Source: Spiroplasma phoeniceum P40 (GTDB lineage Bacteria > Bacillota_I > Bacilli_A > Mycoplasmatales > Mycoplasmataceae). Taken from it: a DNA stretch of 64,000 nt. The stretch is from assembly GCF_003339775.1 (NCBI RefSeq), contig NZ_CP031088.1, positions 930,001 to 994,000 on the forward strand, written 5' to 3'. The position numbers and the translations under genes were made by a program. Numbering within the stretch: the first letter of the stretch is position 1; every line of letters starts with the position of its first letter. The notes under the pieces were generated by a model, which was not told the DNA's origin, did no database searches, and was given only the letters and a program-made list of their open reading frames with translations. Shown piece by piece: positions 1 through 9,597 of the stretch.

Positions 1-3
1 CTT

Positions 4-741
4 TTATATTACTGATTTATATTGTTTTTTTCAATTTCTTATTATAGAATTGTATTTTTTTAAATTTGTAAATTCTTCGTTATTAATATGTTTTTTTTGT
101 AAAGAATTATATAAATTAGATAACATTTGATAAAATGTTTTTTCTTCTATATAAATACTTTTATTTTTATTGTAATAATCTAGTATTACTATTTCATTTA
201 TATTTTTAATTTTAGTTCATGTATTAATAAAAAAAGAATTAGCATTATCATTATTATACATTTCTTTAATTTTTACACCATTTTTTCTATTTCATGGTTT
301 ATCTCTGCTAGAAAAATAAAAAATCATAACCTTACTACTAAAATTATTAATTTTTTTAAAAATACATGGCCTATATTCAACCTCACTACATTTTGGATTA
401 TAGTATTCACATCTATAAACTTTTAGTTCTTCAATATCTATATTTTGTTTTATTCATTTTCTTTCATAATTATTACGTCAAAAATTAATTGCTTTTATTA
501 AAATATAATAATCAATTTTTAAAGCTTTTCTACTTCTTTTTGACTCAGGATTTATTCGTTTAATTTCTTCTAGTAAAGGAACAATTATTTGTTTTCTTGT
601 ATGACTATCAAATAAATTATCTTTTCATGTCCATCAATAATTTTGTTCCTTATCATATTCAGCATAACTTAAAAAAAATACTATTTTTGAATATCATTTA
701 TTTCTAATTCTATTTTTATTTATTTTTTTTAGCATATCCAT
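4..741 (-). CDS. Conserved hypothetical phage protein, 245 aa
   Basis: I do not recognise this family. It is the only long minus-strand phage gene besides the lipoprotein, and it converges with terL in the closed phage order, with a bidirectional terminator between them (33306-33331). The start ATG at 741 is preceded by AACGGATA. The protein is basic and Trp-rich, with most Trp encoded by UGA, and has three Cys at residues 111, 118 and 126. There is no signal peptide or membrane segment. Its own transcript could start from the minus-strand promoter at 872-899 if the terminator at 792-810 is read through. Being opposite to the late genes suggests an accessory gene. Confidence 0.75.
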
Positions 742-791
742 TATTTTTATATCCGTTCTAATTTAATTATTTTATTATTAATTAATAAAGT

Positions 792-865
792 AAAAGGGCT
801 ATACAGCCCCAATATGTACACCTGCATTTCAGCAAGCGAGCCTCCAACAGTCTAACCTGAGGATT
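792..865 (-). ncRNA. Candidate minus-strand structured RNA, about 75 nt
   Basis: On the minus strand a good promoter (TTTACA at 894-899, 16-bp spacer, TATAAT at 872-877) precedes a stretch far richer in G and C than its surroundings. It ends in a hairpin (GGGGCTGTATAGCCC, 796-810) followed by U residues. No ORF fits. It lies just upstream of the minus-strand gene at 4-741, so it could be a free small RNA or an attenuating leader. It is repeated at 34136-34209. Confidence 0.5.
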
Positions 866-935
866 AAGTATATTATACATAAATATAATTGTTTGTAAAT
901 ACCTTTATTATTTGTTTATAAATTGTTTTTTTTAT

Positions 936-964
936 TTGACAAATAATTTTAATGACGGTATCAT
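936..964 (+). promoter_or_regulatory. Phage consensus promoter, site 1 of 6
   Basis: TTGACA at 936-941, 17-bp spacer, TATCAT at 959-964, in the shared context TTGACAAATAATTTTAATGA...CGGTATCATCAC. A perfect hairpin (AATAAGTAAT/ATTACTTATT, about 970-991) starts at the expected transcription start, as also at site 4. No CDS follows for 500 bp, so the product is probably a non-coding or attenuated RNA. Confidence 0.75.
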
Positions 965-969
965 CACGA

Positions 970-1228
970 TAATAAGTAATGATTATTACTTATTGAAAAA
1001 AACTTTTTTATTTCTATTGATAAATTAATTTATTAATTTATAATAAAAGTATATAGAAAGTAGTAGATGAATTATTTATTTTTCTATATACATTATTTTT
1101 AATAGAATACAAAGTTTTAAGATTATATATTAAATAGACATAACATATAAAGCTCACTGTATTTTATTTAAAAATAAAATTAAAAAAAGTAATGTACATA
1201 CTTTTTTATTAATTTCTTATATTTAAAG
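970..1228 (+). other. Non-coding tract with hairpins
   Basis: No gene is seen. It contains the start-site hairpin (970-991), a second possible promoter (TTGATA near 1018, TATAAT near 1040), a GTATATAGAAA/TTTCTATATAC hairpin (about 1048-1092), the 53-bp dispersed repeat (1107-1159) and AGTAATGTACATACT (about 1188-1202). The last recurs inverted at about 1360-1374, flanking the small membrane-peptide gene. Confidence 0.5.
1107..1159. repeat. 53-bp dispersed direct repeat, copy a
   Basis: Identical to 20619-20671 by eye, from ATACAAAGTTTTAAG to AAGCTCACTG; the flanks diverge at once. Also present at 34451-34503. Function unknown. Confidence 0.85.
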
Positions 1229-1262
1229 TTAGTTTTTATCTGGAATAAAAACTAATTTTTTT
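1229..1262. terminator. Bidirectional terminator
   Basis: Perfect 11-bp stem TTAGTTTTTAT/ATAAAAACTAA with loop CTGGA and T tracts on both sides. It would stop the plus-strand RNA and the minus-strand micropeptide mRNA converging here. Copy at 34573-34606. Confidence 0.75.
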
Positions 1263-1266
1263 ATTT

Positions 1267-1338
1267 TTATTTGTTTTTTAAAATTAAAATAATAATTGTA
1301 ATTATAATTAAAATTAAAATAATACTTGGAATGTCCAA
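1267..1338 (-). CDS. 23-aa hydrophobic membrane micropeptide, type I toxin-like
   Basis: A TTG start (1336-1338) follows AAGGGG at an 8-nt spacing. The peptide begins MDIPSIILIL, runs as one Ile/Leu-rich transmembrane helix and ends KNK. Size, composition, the shared bidirectional terminator with a convergent plus-strand RNA, and the repeat AGTAATGTACATACT on both sides resemble type I toxin-antitoxin loci of the Fst/par and TxpA kinds. This is inference; it could also be an unrelated small membrane protein. There is no similarity to the phage holin candidates. Confidence 0.45.
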   Translation of the reverse strand: MDIPSIILILIIITIIILILKNK

Positions 1339-1400
1339 TTTATCAACCCCTTTTACGGAGTATGTACATTACTAATAAAATAATATCATCATTAATTTTA

Positions 1401-1427
1401 AAAGACAATATAAATTGTCTTTTTTTA
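1401..1427 (+). terminator. Rho-independent terminator abutting promoter site 2
   Basis: Stem AAAGACAAT/ATTGTCTTT with loop ATAA and a T tract. The same terminator-promoter-leader cassette of about 107 bp recurs at 13039-13146 with one substitution seen. Confidence 0.8.
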
Positions 1428-1428
1428 T

Positions 1429-1457
1429 TTGACAAATAATTTTAATGACGGTATCAT
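1429..1457 (+). promoter_or_regulatory. Phage consensus promoter, site 2 (head-tail operon)
   Basis: TTGACA at 1429-1434, 17 bp, TATCAT at 1452-1457. The leader to 1508 contains an ACAATAA/TTATTGT hairpin and is shared with site 5, so the head-tail operon and the fibre operon have the same promoter and 5' leader. Confidence 0.85.
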
Positions 1458-1508
1458 CACGACGACAATAAATGATGGGGTTAATTATTATTGTTAAGGC
1501 TGGTGATT

Positions 1509-2720
1509 ATGTTTTGATATAAAAAAAATAAAGAAAATAATAATAATGATGATGTAAATAAAACGCCTAAAAATTCTCAAGTTGATATTGTTAAGTTTGA
1601 ATGAAAAGACTTTTTTACTAATTTTCAGAATAATTATCAAATTGATGTAATTAAAAGCACAATTAATCGGATTGCTACTGATATAGCACAAGTATCAGTT
1701 AATACATATCGCCAAAATGAAAAAATAAAAAAATCTAATTTTGACTATTTATTAAATTTGAGACCAAACAATTTAATGAGTAGTTATGATTTTTATTATA
1801 AGATAATTACTAATTTATTTTTGCAAGGGAATGTTTTTATTAAAATAGAAAAAGATATTAATGATAAAATCATTTCTTTAATTCCAATCGAATACAGTAC
1901 TATTGAATTATTGTCTAAGGATGATGAATTATTTATAAGATTTTATCAAAATAATAATGCATTTGAGATATTACCGTATTCTCAAATAATTCATCTACGG
2001 AAATTTTATAATAAAAATTTCTTAGGGGATAATCCTAATAATTCGCTTGAACCAAGTAAAAGAATATTAGAAGAAATGACAAACTCTATTATTAACAATT
2101 TTAAAGAAACAAATTCTTTAATGGGGATAATTACCACAAATATGCCACTGGGGCCAACTGGTGCTCCTACGCAGTTTAACCAAGAGAGATCCCAAATGTT
2201 GCCAGTTTTACCAGTTGAAGATATTAATTTTAAAAATACCAATTTTAGTAATAAAAGAGTTGCATATTTATCTTATGGACAAGATTTTAAAAAAATTGAT
2301 AGTAATATATCAAAGTTTAGTAAAGAACAAAATGAATATTCTGAAAATTTAATTTATAAATTTTTTAATATAGCACCCGAGATTGTTAAAGGGACTTATA
2401 ATTCAGAACAATTTTTAAGTTATTTATCTACTGTAATTCATCCAGTTTTAAGACAATTAGAAAAAGAATTTACCTTTAAAATTTTTACTAAAAAAGAATT
2501 AGAATTAGGGCAATATTTTGAGTTTGTATTAGATAGTAGATTAATAATATTAAACTTATCAAATAGTTTAAAAGGTGTTGAACTTGGTGCAATAAACCCA
2601 AATGAAATAAGAAAATTATTATTTGGTTTAGATCCTTATGAGGGAGGAGATACCTTTTTAAATTGAAATTATGGAAAAATAGATGATGAAAAAAATGGAG
2701 AAAACAATGGACAACAATAA
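1509..2720 (+). CDS. Phage portal protein, HK97 family, 403 aa
   Basis: The portal forms the ring at the capsid vertex through which DNA is packaged and ejected. ATG at 1509 follows AAGGCTGGTG and opens the head-tail operon; two UGA-Trp codons lie before the longest standard-code frame. The core shows portal-family patterns: DYLLNLRPNN near residue 78, a helical region with FLQGNVFIKI, and SEQFLSYLSTVIHPVLRQLE late in the protein. Length is usual for the family (380-450). The C-terminus is acidic. The stop overlaps the start of the protease-capsid gene by 14 bp, indicating translational coupling. Confidence 0.9.
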
Positions 2721-4482
2721 AATTATTAATAATGAAATTACTAAAAAAATTGATTTTAATATAAAAAAAATAAAAGAAATAAAAGAAGATAAATTTAGTA
2801 CAAACGAAATTATCGGAATAGCAAATAAATATGATGTAGTTGATTATCACAATGACATTACTGACTACAAAAGTTTTGAAAATGATTTAAAAAATGGTAA
2901 AACTGTGCCAGTGTTTTTATCTCATAATCACGAAAAAATTTTGGGTGTTGCAGATTTAGAAAACCGAAAAGACGGATTATGGGCAAAAATTAAAATATAT
3001 ACTAATACTAATTATGGAAAAGAAACTTACGAAATTGCTAAACAAATGCAAAAAGATAATAGACCAATGCAGTTAAGTATAGGATATCGTATTTTAAAAT
3101 CAGAACCAACAGAAATAAACGGCCAAGTTGTTCGTTATTTAAAACAAATTGAAGTTGACGAAATTTCTTTGGTTCCATTAGGAGCAAATCCACAGAGTAA
3201 AATACAAGAAATTAAAAATATCAAAGGAGAAAAAAACATGGAAAAAGTGAATTTAAAAGAATTAAATGACAAAATTATTGATTCCAACAATGAATTAGAA
3301 GAAAAAAAAGAACAATTAGAAAATATGGAATTAAAGAAAAATAATTTATCTAATAAAGAATTACAAGAACAAAAAGAGTTATTAACTGCAATTAAAAAAT
3401 TAAATGAAGAAATTACAGAAACTCAAAAAATAAGAAATGAATATTTAGAAAAAAATATTAAAAATATTGAAAACGGAAATAGCACAATTTTACAAACATT
3501 AAGGGGAACAGAACAAATGGAAATTAAAACTATCTATAATCAAAAAGATATTTTAGATACAAGAGAATATAAAAATGCATGATTAAAAAATATGCAAAGA
3601 CAACAATTAACGCCACAAGAAACAAAATTCTTACAAGTTGGAACAAATCCAACTGGAAATGAAGATGCGAGTCCGCTTGTACCTACTACAATATGAAAAA
3701 ACATCTTAAATGAAATTAAATTAACTTCTAATTTAATTAATGAAATAACTATTTTAGAACACCGAGGAAAATTAGATATTGCGTATGAAAAAGATTCAAC
3801 AGCAGCTAAATTTGTCACAGAGGGGCAAGAAGTAAAAGGAGAATCAAACTTAGATAGTATTAAATTTGATGGTCACATTATTGCCACTTCGCTTGAATTT
3901 TCAGAAACTACAAGATTTATGACGATTGAAGATTTTGAAGCTTTTGTAATTAGAGTAATTACAAACAGAATTAAAGAGGGTATTGAACAATCAATCGCCA
4001 CTGGAACTGGAAAAGGTCAACCAACTGGAATATTATCAGATACAAGCATTAAAAGTGTAAAAATTAAAGAATTAAATTACGATGCTATTATTGAAATGAT
4101 TAAATCATTAAAATTAGGATATTCAAATGGTGCTAAATTTGTAATGAATAACGAAACATTCTGAACTATTCAAAATATTAAAGATAAAAATGATCGCCCT
4201 ATTTGAAACCACAATATAAGTTCAGATGGAGTTACTAACAAAATCTTAGGTTATGATGTTGTTTTAACAGACACATATCCTACATTTTCTAAAACAAATA
4301 AAAATAATTGCATTTCTTTTGGAAAATTAAACACTTATTATGTAAATTTCCAAGAGTCTTTAACTCTAAGATATTCTGAACATATCGGAATTAAAAAACT
4401 TTTACATACTTATGTGGGAGCAGCCATTTTAGACGGGAAAGTTGTTGAAAAAAATGCTTTTGTAAATTTCCAACCTGAGTAA
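2707..4482 (+). CDS. Prohead protease-major capsid protein fusion, 591 aa
   Basis: Residues 1-175 look like an HK97-type prohead protease: PVFLSHNHEKILG gives His 73/75, MQLSIGYR gives Ser 124, and EISLVPLGANP is a family signature. Residues from 178 are a delta-domain coiled coil (MEKVNLKELNDKI), and from about 280 an HK97-fold capsid with TGTGKGQPTGIL and SFGKLNTYYVNF. No stop separates the two. I chose ATG 2707 because GGAG lies 6 nt upstream; ATG 2683 would give 599 aa. A second perfect Shine-Dalgarno and in-frame ATG at 3238 would give a separate 414-aa capsid protein. Capsid protein is normally needed in large excess over protease, so this internal start probably matters. Confidence 0.9.
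3223..3240 (+). promoter_or_regulatory. Internal ribosome binding site and ATG for capsid protein alone
   Basis: AAAGGAGA at 3223-3230 sits 8 nt upstream of an in-frame ATG at 3238, exactly at the protease/delta-domain boundary. Translation from here would give a 414-aa capsid precursor. Copy at 36567-36584. Confidence 0.7.
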
Positions 4483-4505
4483 TTTAAAAATAAAGGAGGA
4501 TCAAT

Positions 4506-4874
4506 ATGGACTTATTAAATTTTGTTAAATTAAGTTTACGAATTCAGCATAATTTATTTGATGAAGAAATAAAAACTTTAATTCAATCATCAAAAAATAT
4601 TTTAATAAATTCAGGTCTTCCTTTTAAAATTATTGAGGAAGCAAATGATGAACAAATAAAAAATATTATTTCTATTTATGTTAAGGAAAATTTAGGGCGA
4701 GAATTAATTGGAGAAAAATTTTATACTATTCTTAACTATAATATTCAACAATTAATGTATAAATATGCTAATTATCCACAAACAACTATATATCAATTAG
4801 AAAAAGAACTCACAGAATTAAAAAAGAAATTAAAAGATATTAAAAAACTAGAAAAAAATAAAAATGAAAGATAA
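4506..4874 (+). CDS. Head-tail connector (gp6-like packaging protein), 122 aa
   Basis: First small gene after the capsid, preceded by a perfect AAAGGAGG. It opens LLNFVKLSLRI and is all-helical with conserved-looking L and D positions, as in HK97 gp6/SPP1 gp15 adaptors, which bind below the portal. The C-terminus is a highly charged K/E coil. The assignment rests on position, size and helix pattern. The 3' end overlaps the next gene by 11 bp. Confidence 0.7.
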   Translation: MDLLNFVKLSLRIQHNLFDEEIKTLIQSSKNILINSGLPFKIIEEANDEQIKNIISIYVKENLGRELIGEKFYTILNYNIQQLMYKYANYPQTTIYQLEKELTELKKKLKDIKKLEKNKNER

Positions 4875-5190
4875 TTTAATTTTATTAAATGATTACGCTT
4901 TTCTAATTGATAAAGAAGATGACGAAAATCCATTAAGTCATAAAAAAATAACTAAAAATAAAAAACAAGTATTTTGTGATATTAAATCAATTTATGCTAA
5001 TGATTTTTACACCGCTAGAATGGCGGGCATAAAATTAGAAATAAAATTACTTATAGATAAATATATGTATGATAATGAAAAATTTATTTTAATTGATTAT
5101 AAATATCAAAATAATTGACAAGAATATGAAATTATTAGAACTTATGACAGACAAGATGGATTTTTAGAACTATTTTTAAGTTTAAGATAA
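4864..5190 (+). CDS. Head-tail joining/head closure protein, 108 aa
   Basis: Starts inside the end of the connector gene. The pattern of short beta strands with KKQVFCDIKSI, DFYTARMAG and EYEIIRTYDRQDGF is typical of the head-tail adaptor family (SPP1 gp16/HK97 gp7-like). In those phages the protein closes the connector. One UGA-Trp near residue 85. Confidence 0.7.
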
Positions 5191-5200
5191 GGTGTTAAAA

Positions 5201-5599
5201 ATGAAAAAAAGTAATTCAGTAGTTGATATATTTGATTTTGTTGCAGACTCAATCCAACAATATACTTATGATATCCAAGAACAAATAAAAGCAGAAATTA
5301 AAAATGTAGGTGAAAAAATATTGGCAGAAATTAAAATTACTTGCCCTATTAGCAATAAACATTTAACAAAAAGAAGACATTTAAAAGATTATTTTGTTTT
5401 TAAAATAAAATTAACCAAAGATAAAATAATTGGTGTAATTTATGCCACTAAACAATATCAAATAATCCACTTATTAGAATATGGATATATTAATCATTGA
5501 AATAATGAAAAAATTAATCCTCGCCCATTTTTACGAAATGCTTATAATAAGTATATTGATGAATATATTAAAAAAATAGAAACTATTTTAAAATATTAG
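5201..5599 (+). CDS. HK97 gp10-like neck/tail-completion protein, 132 aa
   Basis: ATG 5201 with AAGG 8 nt upstream is preferred to GTG 5192. The C-terminal half ends HLLEYGYINH-W-NNEKINPRPFLRNAY, which fits the HK97-gp10 signature of a glycine-rich E-x-G segment followed by PRPFL. This places it at the neck/tail interface. Gene order (connector, joining protein, gp10, terminator, tube) is the standard one. Confidence 0.75.
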
Positions 5600-5604
5600 T
5601 TAAG

Positions 5605-5982
5605 ATGATTATTAATAATAAAAGAGAGCAAAATATTAATTTAATTATTGAATTATTAAAAAAACTTTATCCAACTAAAAAGATTAAATATACATTTTTT
5701 AATTTTAATGAAGATAATTTCAATAACATTGAAAATAATATAACTTTTTATAGAATTAATGATAATACCTTTTTTTCATCAGATAATATTAATAATTTTA
5801 TAAGACAAACATTCCAAATTTGCTTTAATTTTAAAAATGAAATTAATTTTAATGAAATTGAAAAACTAGAAAATGAATTAATAAATAAAAAAATAAATTA
5901 TCAATTGGCACAAGAGTTTTATTTATACGAACAAAATTTATATATTGTAATTTATGAAATATTTTTGTTGCTAAAAAGATAA
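5605..5982 (+). CDS. Probable tail terminator/completion protein, 125 aa
   Basis: Lies between the gp10-like gene and the tail tube gene, where siphophages carry the tail terminator that caps the tube before joining the head. The sequence is Asn- and Phe-rich with no motif I can name. There is no clear Shine-Dalgarno; the ATG is 6 bp after the previous stop, so it is probably translationally coupled. Confidence 0.5.
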   Translation: MIINNKREQNINLIIELLKKLYPTKKIKYTFFNFNEDNFNNIENNITFYRINDNTFFSSDNINNFIRQTFQICFNFKNEINFNEIEKLENELINKKINYQLAQEFYLYEQNLYIVIYEIFLLLKR

Positions 5983-5997
5983 AAGGAGAAAATACAA

Positions 5998-6585
5998 ATG
6001 AATAACAACATTATTGAATTTGGACTAGAAAATGTTCATTATGCAAAATTAAAATACAATCAAACAACAAACAAAACAGAATATGCAATCCCACAAAAAA
6101 TATTAGGAGCAGTAAATTTAAGTTTAAATGTTAGTGAAAACACTAATACCTTTTATGCTGATAATAAACCATACTATATTTCACATTCTTTTCAAGGTTA
6201 TAGTGGTAGTTTAACAATAGCAAAACCATCTGATGATTTTGAACAAGAAATTTTAGGAATTGAAAAAGATAAAAGTGGAAATTATATTGAAAAATCAACT
6301 AGTTTAAAGAGTGAGATTGCTTTGGGGTTTGAAATCAAAGGTGATTTAGAAGAAAAAAGAATTTGACTTTTAAGAGTTAATTTAAAACGCCCCAACCAAA
6401 CTCATAACACTCAAACCGAAAATGTAAACCCAGATACTTATACTTTTGAATTAAACGCCCTACCACGAATTGAAGATAATGTTATTAAAATTAAAACAAC
6501 AAAAAAAGCTAATGAAAATAATTATAATAACTATTTTTCCCAAGTTCCAAAATTAGAAAAAGAAGAAAAAAACGAAAATGAATAG
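5998..6585 (+). CDS. Major tail tube protein, phi13 family, 195 aa
   Basis: The opening IIEFGLENVHYAKL, then ILGAVNLSLNVSE, NTFYADNKPYY and QGYSGSLTIAKPSDDF follows the phi13-family major tail protein pattern closely. These proteins stack as hexamers around the tape measure. A strong AAAGGAG precedes the ATG. A linker after residue 160 ends in a charged tail, which may be exposed on the virion. The stop overlaps the chaperone gene by 8 bp. Confidence 0.85.
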
Positions 6586-6910
6586 ATATTTAGAAAGTTT
6601 AAAATTAAAAGTTAATATAAGCACTTATGCATTAATTATTTATGAGGATTTATTTGGTTCATACGGAGAATTGTTAAATAAATTAGAAAAAGACAAATAT
6701 GAATTTTCATTTATTTTAAAATTATTATTTTCTTTTGCGAAAGCAGCTGATGAAAATCAATTTAAAGATTTTAAGGAATTTTGTAAAAAAATTACATTTA
6801 AAGAAATTACCGAAAATGTTAATGAAATTAATAACTTAATAATGGAATTTGTAGGTGCTAGTGTTAATGACAAAAATTTACAGGAATACGGCGAATTAAC
6901 AAAAAAGTAG
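6578..6910 (+). CDS. Tail assembly chaperone G, 110 aa
   Basis: A small helical protein directly between tail tube and tape measure, the invariant place of gpG-type chaperones that coat the tape measure during tail assembly. It begins NRYLESLKLKVNIS. The frame ends with ACA AAA AAG TAG, so the stop follows a canonical slippery heptamer at 6901-6907. Confidence 0.8.
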   Translation: MNRYLESLKLKVNISTYALIIYEDLFGSYGELLNKLEKDKYEFSFILKLLFSFAKAADENQFKDFKEFCKKITFKEITENVNEINNLIMEFVGASVNDKNLQEYGELTKK

Positions 6911-7083
6911 ATTATAAATTTAATAAATTTACTCCTAACTTATTACTATGACTTAGTCATTTAGGGTTTTCAATTATAGACAGCAAATATATTAAATTAA
7001 AAACATTAATAGAAATTATAGAAATTTATAACAATCAAAATAAAAGATTAGCAACACAACAAGATATTAATAAATTTTTTTAA
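6578..7083 (+). CDS. Tail assembly chaperone G-T, made by -1 frameshift, 168 aa
   Basis: Slippage at A AAA AAG (6901-6907) moves ribosomes to the -1 frame, where an open frame runs from 6907 to a TAA at 7081-7083 with no start codon of its own (VDYKFNKFTPNLLLWLSHLG...). The T domain is thought to bind tail tube protein while G binds the tape measure. The extension contains one UGA-Trp. The arrangement matches lambda G/GT and its Gram-positive equivalents. Confidence 0.75.
6901..6907 (+). promoter_or_regulatory. Programmed -1 ribosomal frameshift site (A AAA AAG)
   Basis: A slippery heptamer in the correct phase of the G frame, with the G stop (TAG) immediately downstream. No strong stem-loop is obvious after it. 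Copy at 40245-40251. Confidence 0.75.
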
Positions 7084-7097
7084 AGGAATAGTTAATT

Positions 7098-8645
7098 ATG
7101 GCAAAAGAAATTAAAGGAATGAGCATAACTCTTGATAGTAATGTTTTAGAATTAAATAACAATTTTAAAAAAATAGCCGATAACATAAAACTATCAGGAT
7201 CTAAATTAAAAAATTTTGATAATAATTTAAAATTTAAAAACGGTGATGAAATTGATATTTTAAATGAAAAATTTAATGAATATAAAAATATCATTGATAA
7301 TATTTCAGAAAAAAAAGAACTTTTAATTGAAAAATATAATCAATTAAATAAAGCCATTTTAGAAACACAAGAAGCATTATCAAAAACAAGTGATACTGCT
7401 GAAAAAGAAAAATTAATACAAAAACAAAATAAATTAAATAAAGAATATGAATATACAAAAATAAATATTGATGCATCTAATCGCAGTCTAAACAACTTTA
7501 ATGAGAAATTAAAAAATACTGCCCAAGAAATAAAAAATATTCCCTTTAAAAAATTTGAAGAATTTGGAACAAAGTGTCAAGAAATCGGAAAAAAATTAAG
7601 CACACATATTACAATACCCATTTTAGCAATCAAAGGAATTTTAACAAAAATAACTGTTGATACCGCCAAATATGCTGGTGAGCTTAAAAAAACATCAAAA
7701 GAAATTGGTATCACAGCAGAAAACTTACAAATATTTCGTTATATTGCAAAAAGAACTGGAATTACTAGCGAAGAATTAGAAAAGAGTTTTAAAAAATTAC
7801 AACAAGGTATTAGTGCTATTTCTTATGGAATATCAAATGAAACAACAGAAGCTTTTAATAAATTAGGAATTAATATTAAAAATAATGAGGGATCTTTAAA
7901 AGATACAGGAACTATTTTTTTAGAATTAAAAAAATCATTAGAACAAATAAGTGATGAAACTGAAAAAAATAATTTAATAATGGATATTTTTGGTTCTAAG
8001 TTAGGAAAAAACCTTATTCCAATGCTTGCCTTATCAGATGAAGAAATTAAAAAAATGACAAACAACATTAAAGATTTAGGTATTGTTTCAAATGAAAATG
8101 TTGACAAAACAACAATATTAAATAAAAAATGAAATGAATTTAAACATGTTATTAATATTACAAAAATGAATTTAGCATCCGCCCTATTACCCGTGTTTGA
8201 GTCTTTGGTTTCTTTTTTAGAAGTCAGTTTAATACCAATTATTAAAGGAATAACAAATTTTTTTAATATGTTTAATGATACAACCAAAAAAACTATTTTT
8301 ATTATTTTGGGAATATCAGCAAGTTTGGGGGCTGTTGTTTACACAATTGGAAAAATAATAAATGTTATTAGTTCATTAAAAACACTTTTATTAGGAATGG
8401 CAAAGCACCCAATTCTTTATGGTGTTTTAGTTAGTTTGTCTGCCTTAGCTGCTGGTGGGGTATGATTATATAATAAATTTAATAAACCACCACAAAACAT
8501 TAACCAAGAAAGCCAAACTAATAACTATAATAAAATTGAAAATAAAAATGAATTTAAACCAACAATTATTATTGAAGGAGAAAATGATAAAGAACGAGCT
8601 GAAAAAATACTCGAATATATAGGGCAATGAAATAATAGAGTATAG
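7098..8645 (+). CDS. Tape measure protein, 515 aa
   Basis: Sets tail length and is ejected ahead of the DNA. The N-terminal ~170 residues are charged coiled coil. A hydrophobic segment follows (ITIPILAIKGILTKITVD), then the TP901/tape-measure-type region KTSKEIGITAENLQIFRYIAKRTGI. A membrane-like stretch IFIILGISASLGAVVYTIG lies near residue 400, then LVSLSALAAGGVWLYNKF. Three UGA codons break the standard-code frame. At 515 aa it is short; the rule of about 0.15 nm per residue suggests a tail of roughly 75 nm. AAAGGAATAGTT precedes the ATG. Confidence 0.85.
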
Positions 8646-8654
8646 GGAGAAAAT

Positions 8655-9581
8655 ATGTATAATTTACCATTTAGAACTTTTAAAATTAGTAATAGTAAAG
8701 ATAATTTAATTAATTTATGTGATTTAGATAATATCATTATTTTATCATTTAATGGATTAAATATTAATTTTGATAATAATTATTTAAACATCGATAATAA
8801 TTTTATTTTAAATAATAGTAAGCATTCTTTAAATCAAATAAATTTTAAATTATTATTTATAGGCCCAAATCCCTATGGTAAATTTAATGATTTTATTAAT
8901 AAATTAAATATTAATTTAGATAATAAATCTTCCCCCTTTTTATTATTTTATAGTTTTTGAATAAATGAAAAAACAAAATTGGAATATTATTGTGAGGTAA
9001 TTATTAAAAGTATTATTAAAACAGAATTGAATAATAATAATGATTTAGAGGTTGATTTTATTTTAGAACAATTAACTAACTGAAAAAAAGAAGAAGATAA
9101 ATTATTTGAAATTAAACCAAATAAAACAAGCGGAAAAAGATACAATGAACATAATAAAAAATATTATTTTAAGTTAAATCGCATTAAATATACCAATCAA
9201 TATAATGAAAAAATTAAAATTAGTAATAATAGTTATTTAGCATCAGATACTCTAATAACAATCAATGGCCCCACAAAAGACCCATATTTAAAATTAGAAA
9301 ATATTAATGGTAAAGTAATAAGTGAACTTAAAATTAATGCTGAAATAAATGAAAATGAAAAAATAATAATAGATAGTAGAATAAAAACTCAAAGCATTAT
9401 AAAAGTTGATTTAAAAAACGAAAAATCATACAACATATATCAATATCAAGATTTTAAATACACTAATTTTATTCAAATTCCACCAGGAAACTATCATATT
9501 TTATATTCTTCTAACCTTTCAAAAGACAAACAAGTTGGAAATATTAATATTAAAAAATTTGAAGAATATATTTTAATTTAG
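8655..9581 (+). CDS. Distal tail protein (Dit-like), 308 aa
   Basis: First gene after the tape measure, where siphophages of Gram-positive bacteria and mollicutes encode Dit, the hub between tube and baseplate. The N-terminal ~110 residues (PFRTFKISNSKDNLINLCD... LSFNGLNINF) look like the Dit ring domain. The C-terminus has a beta pattern ending FIQIPPGNYHILYSS, as in the galectin-like domain. GGGAGAAAAT precedes the ATG. Confidence 0.7.
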
Positions 9582-9597
9582 AAAAAGGAGAAATTAA

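Noticed and set aside
1494-1691. Open frame on the minus strand opposite the portal start
   Set aside because: It is a shadow of the portal gene and has no ribosome binding site. The same holds for most minus-strand frames opposite phage genes.
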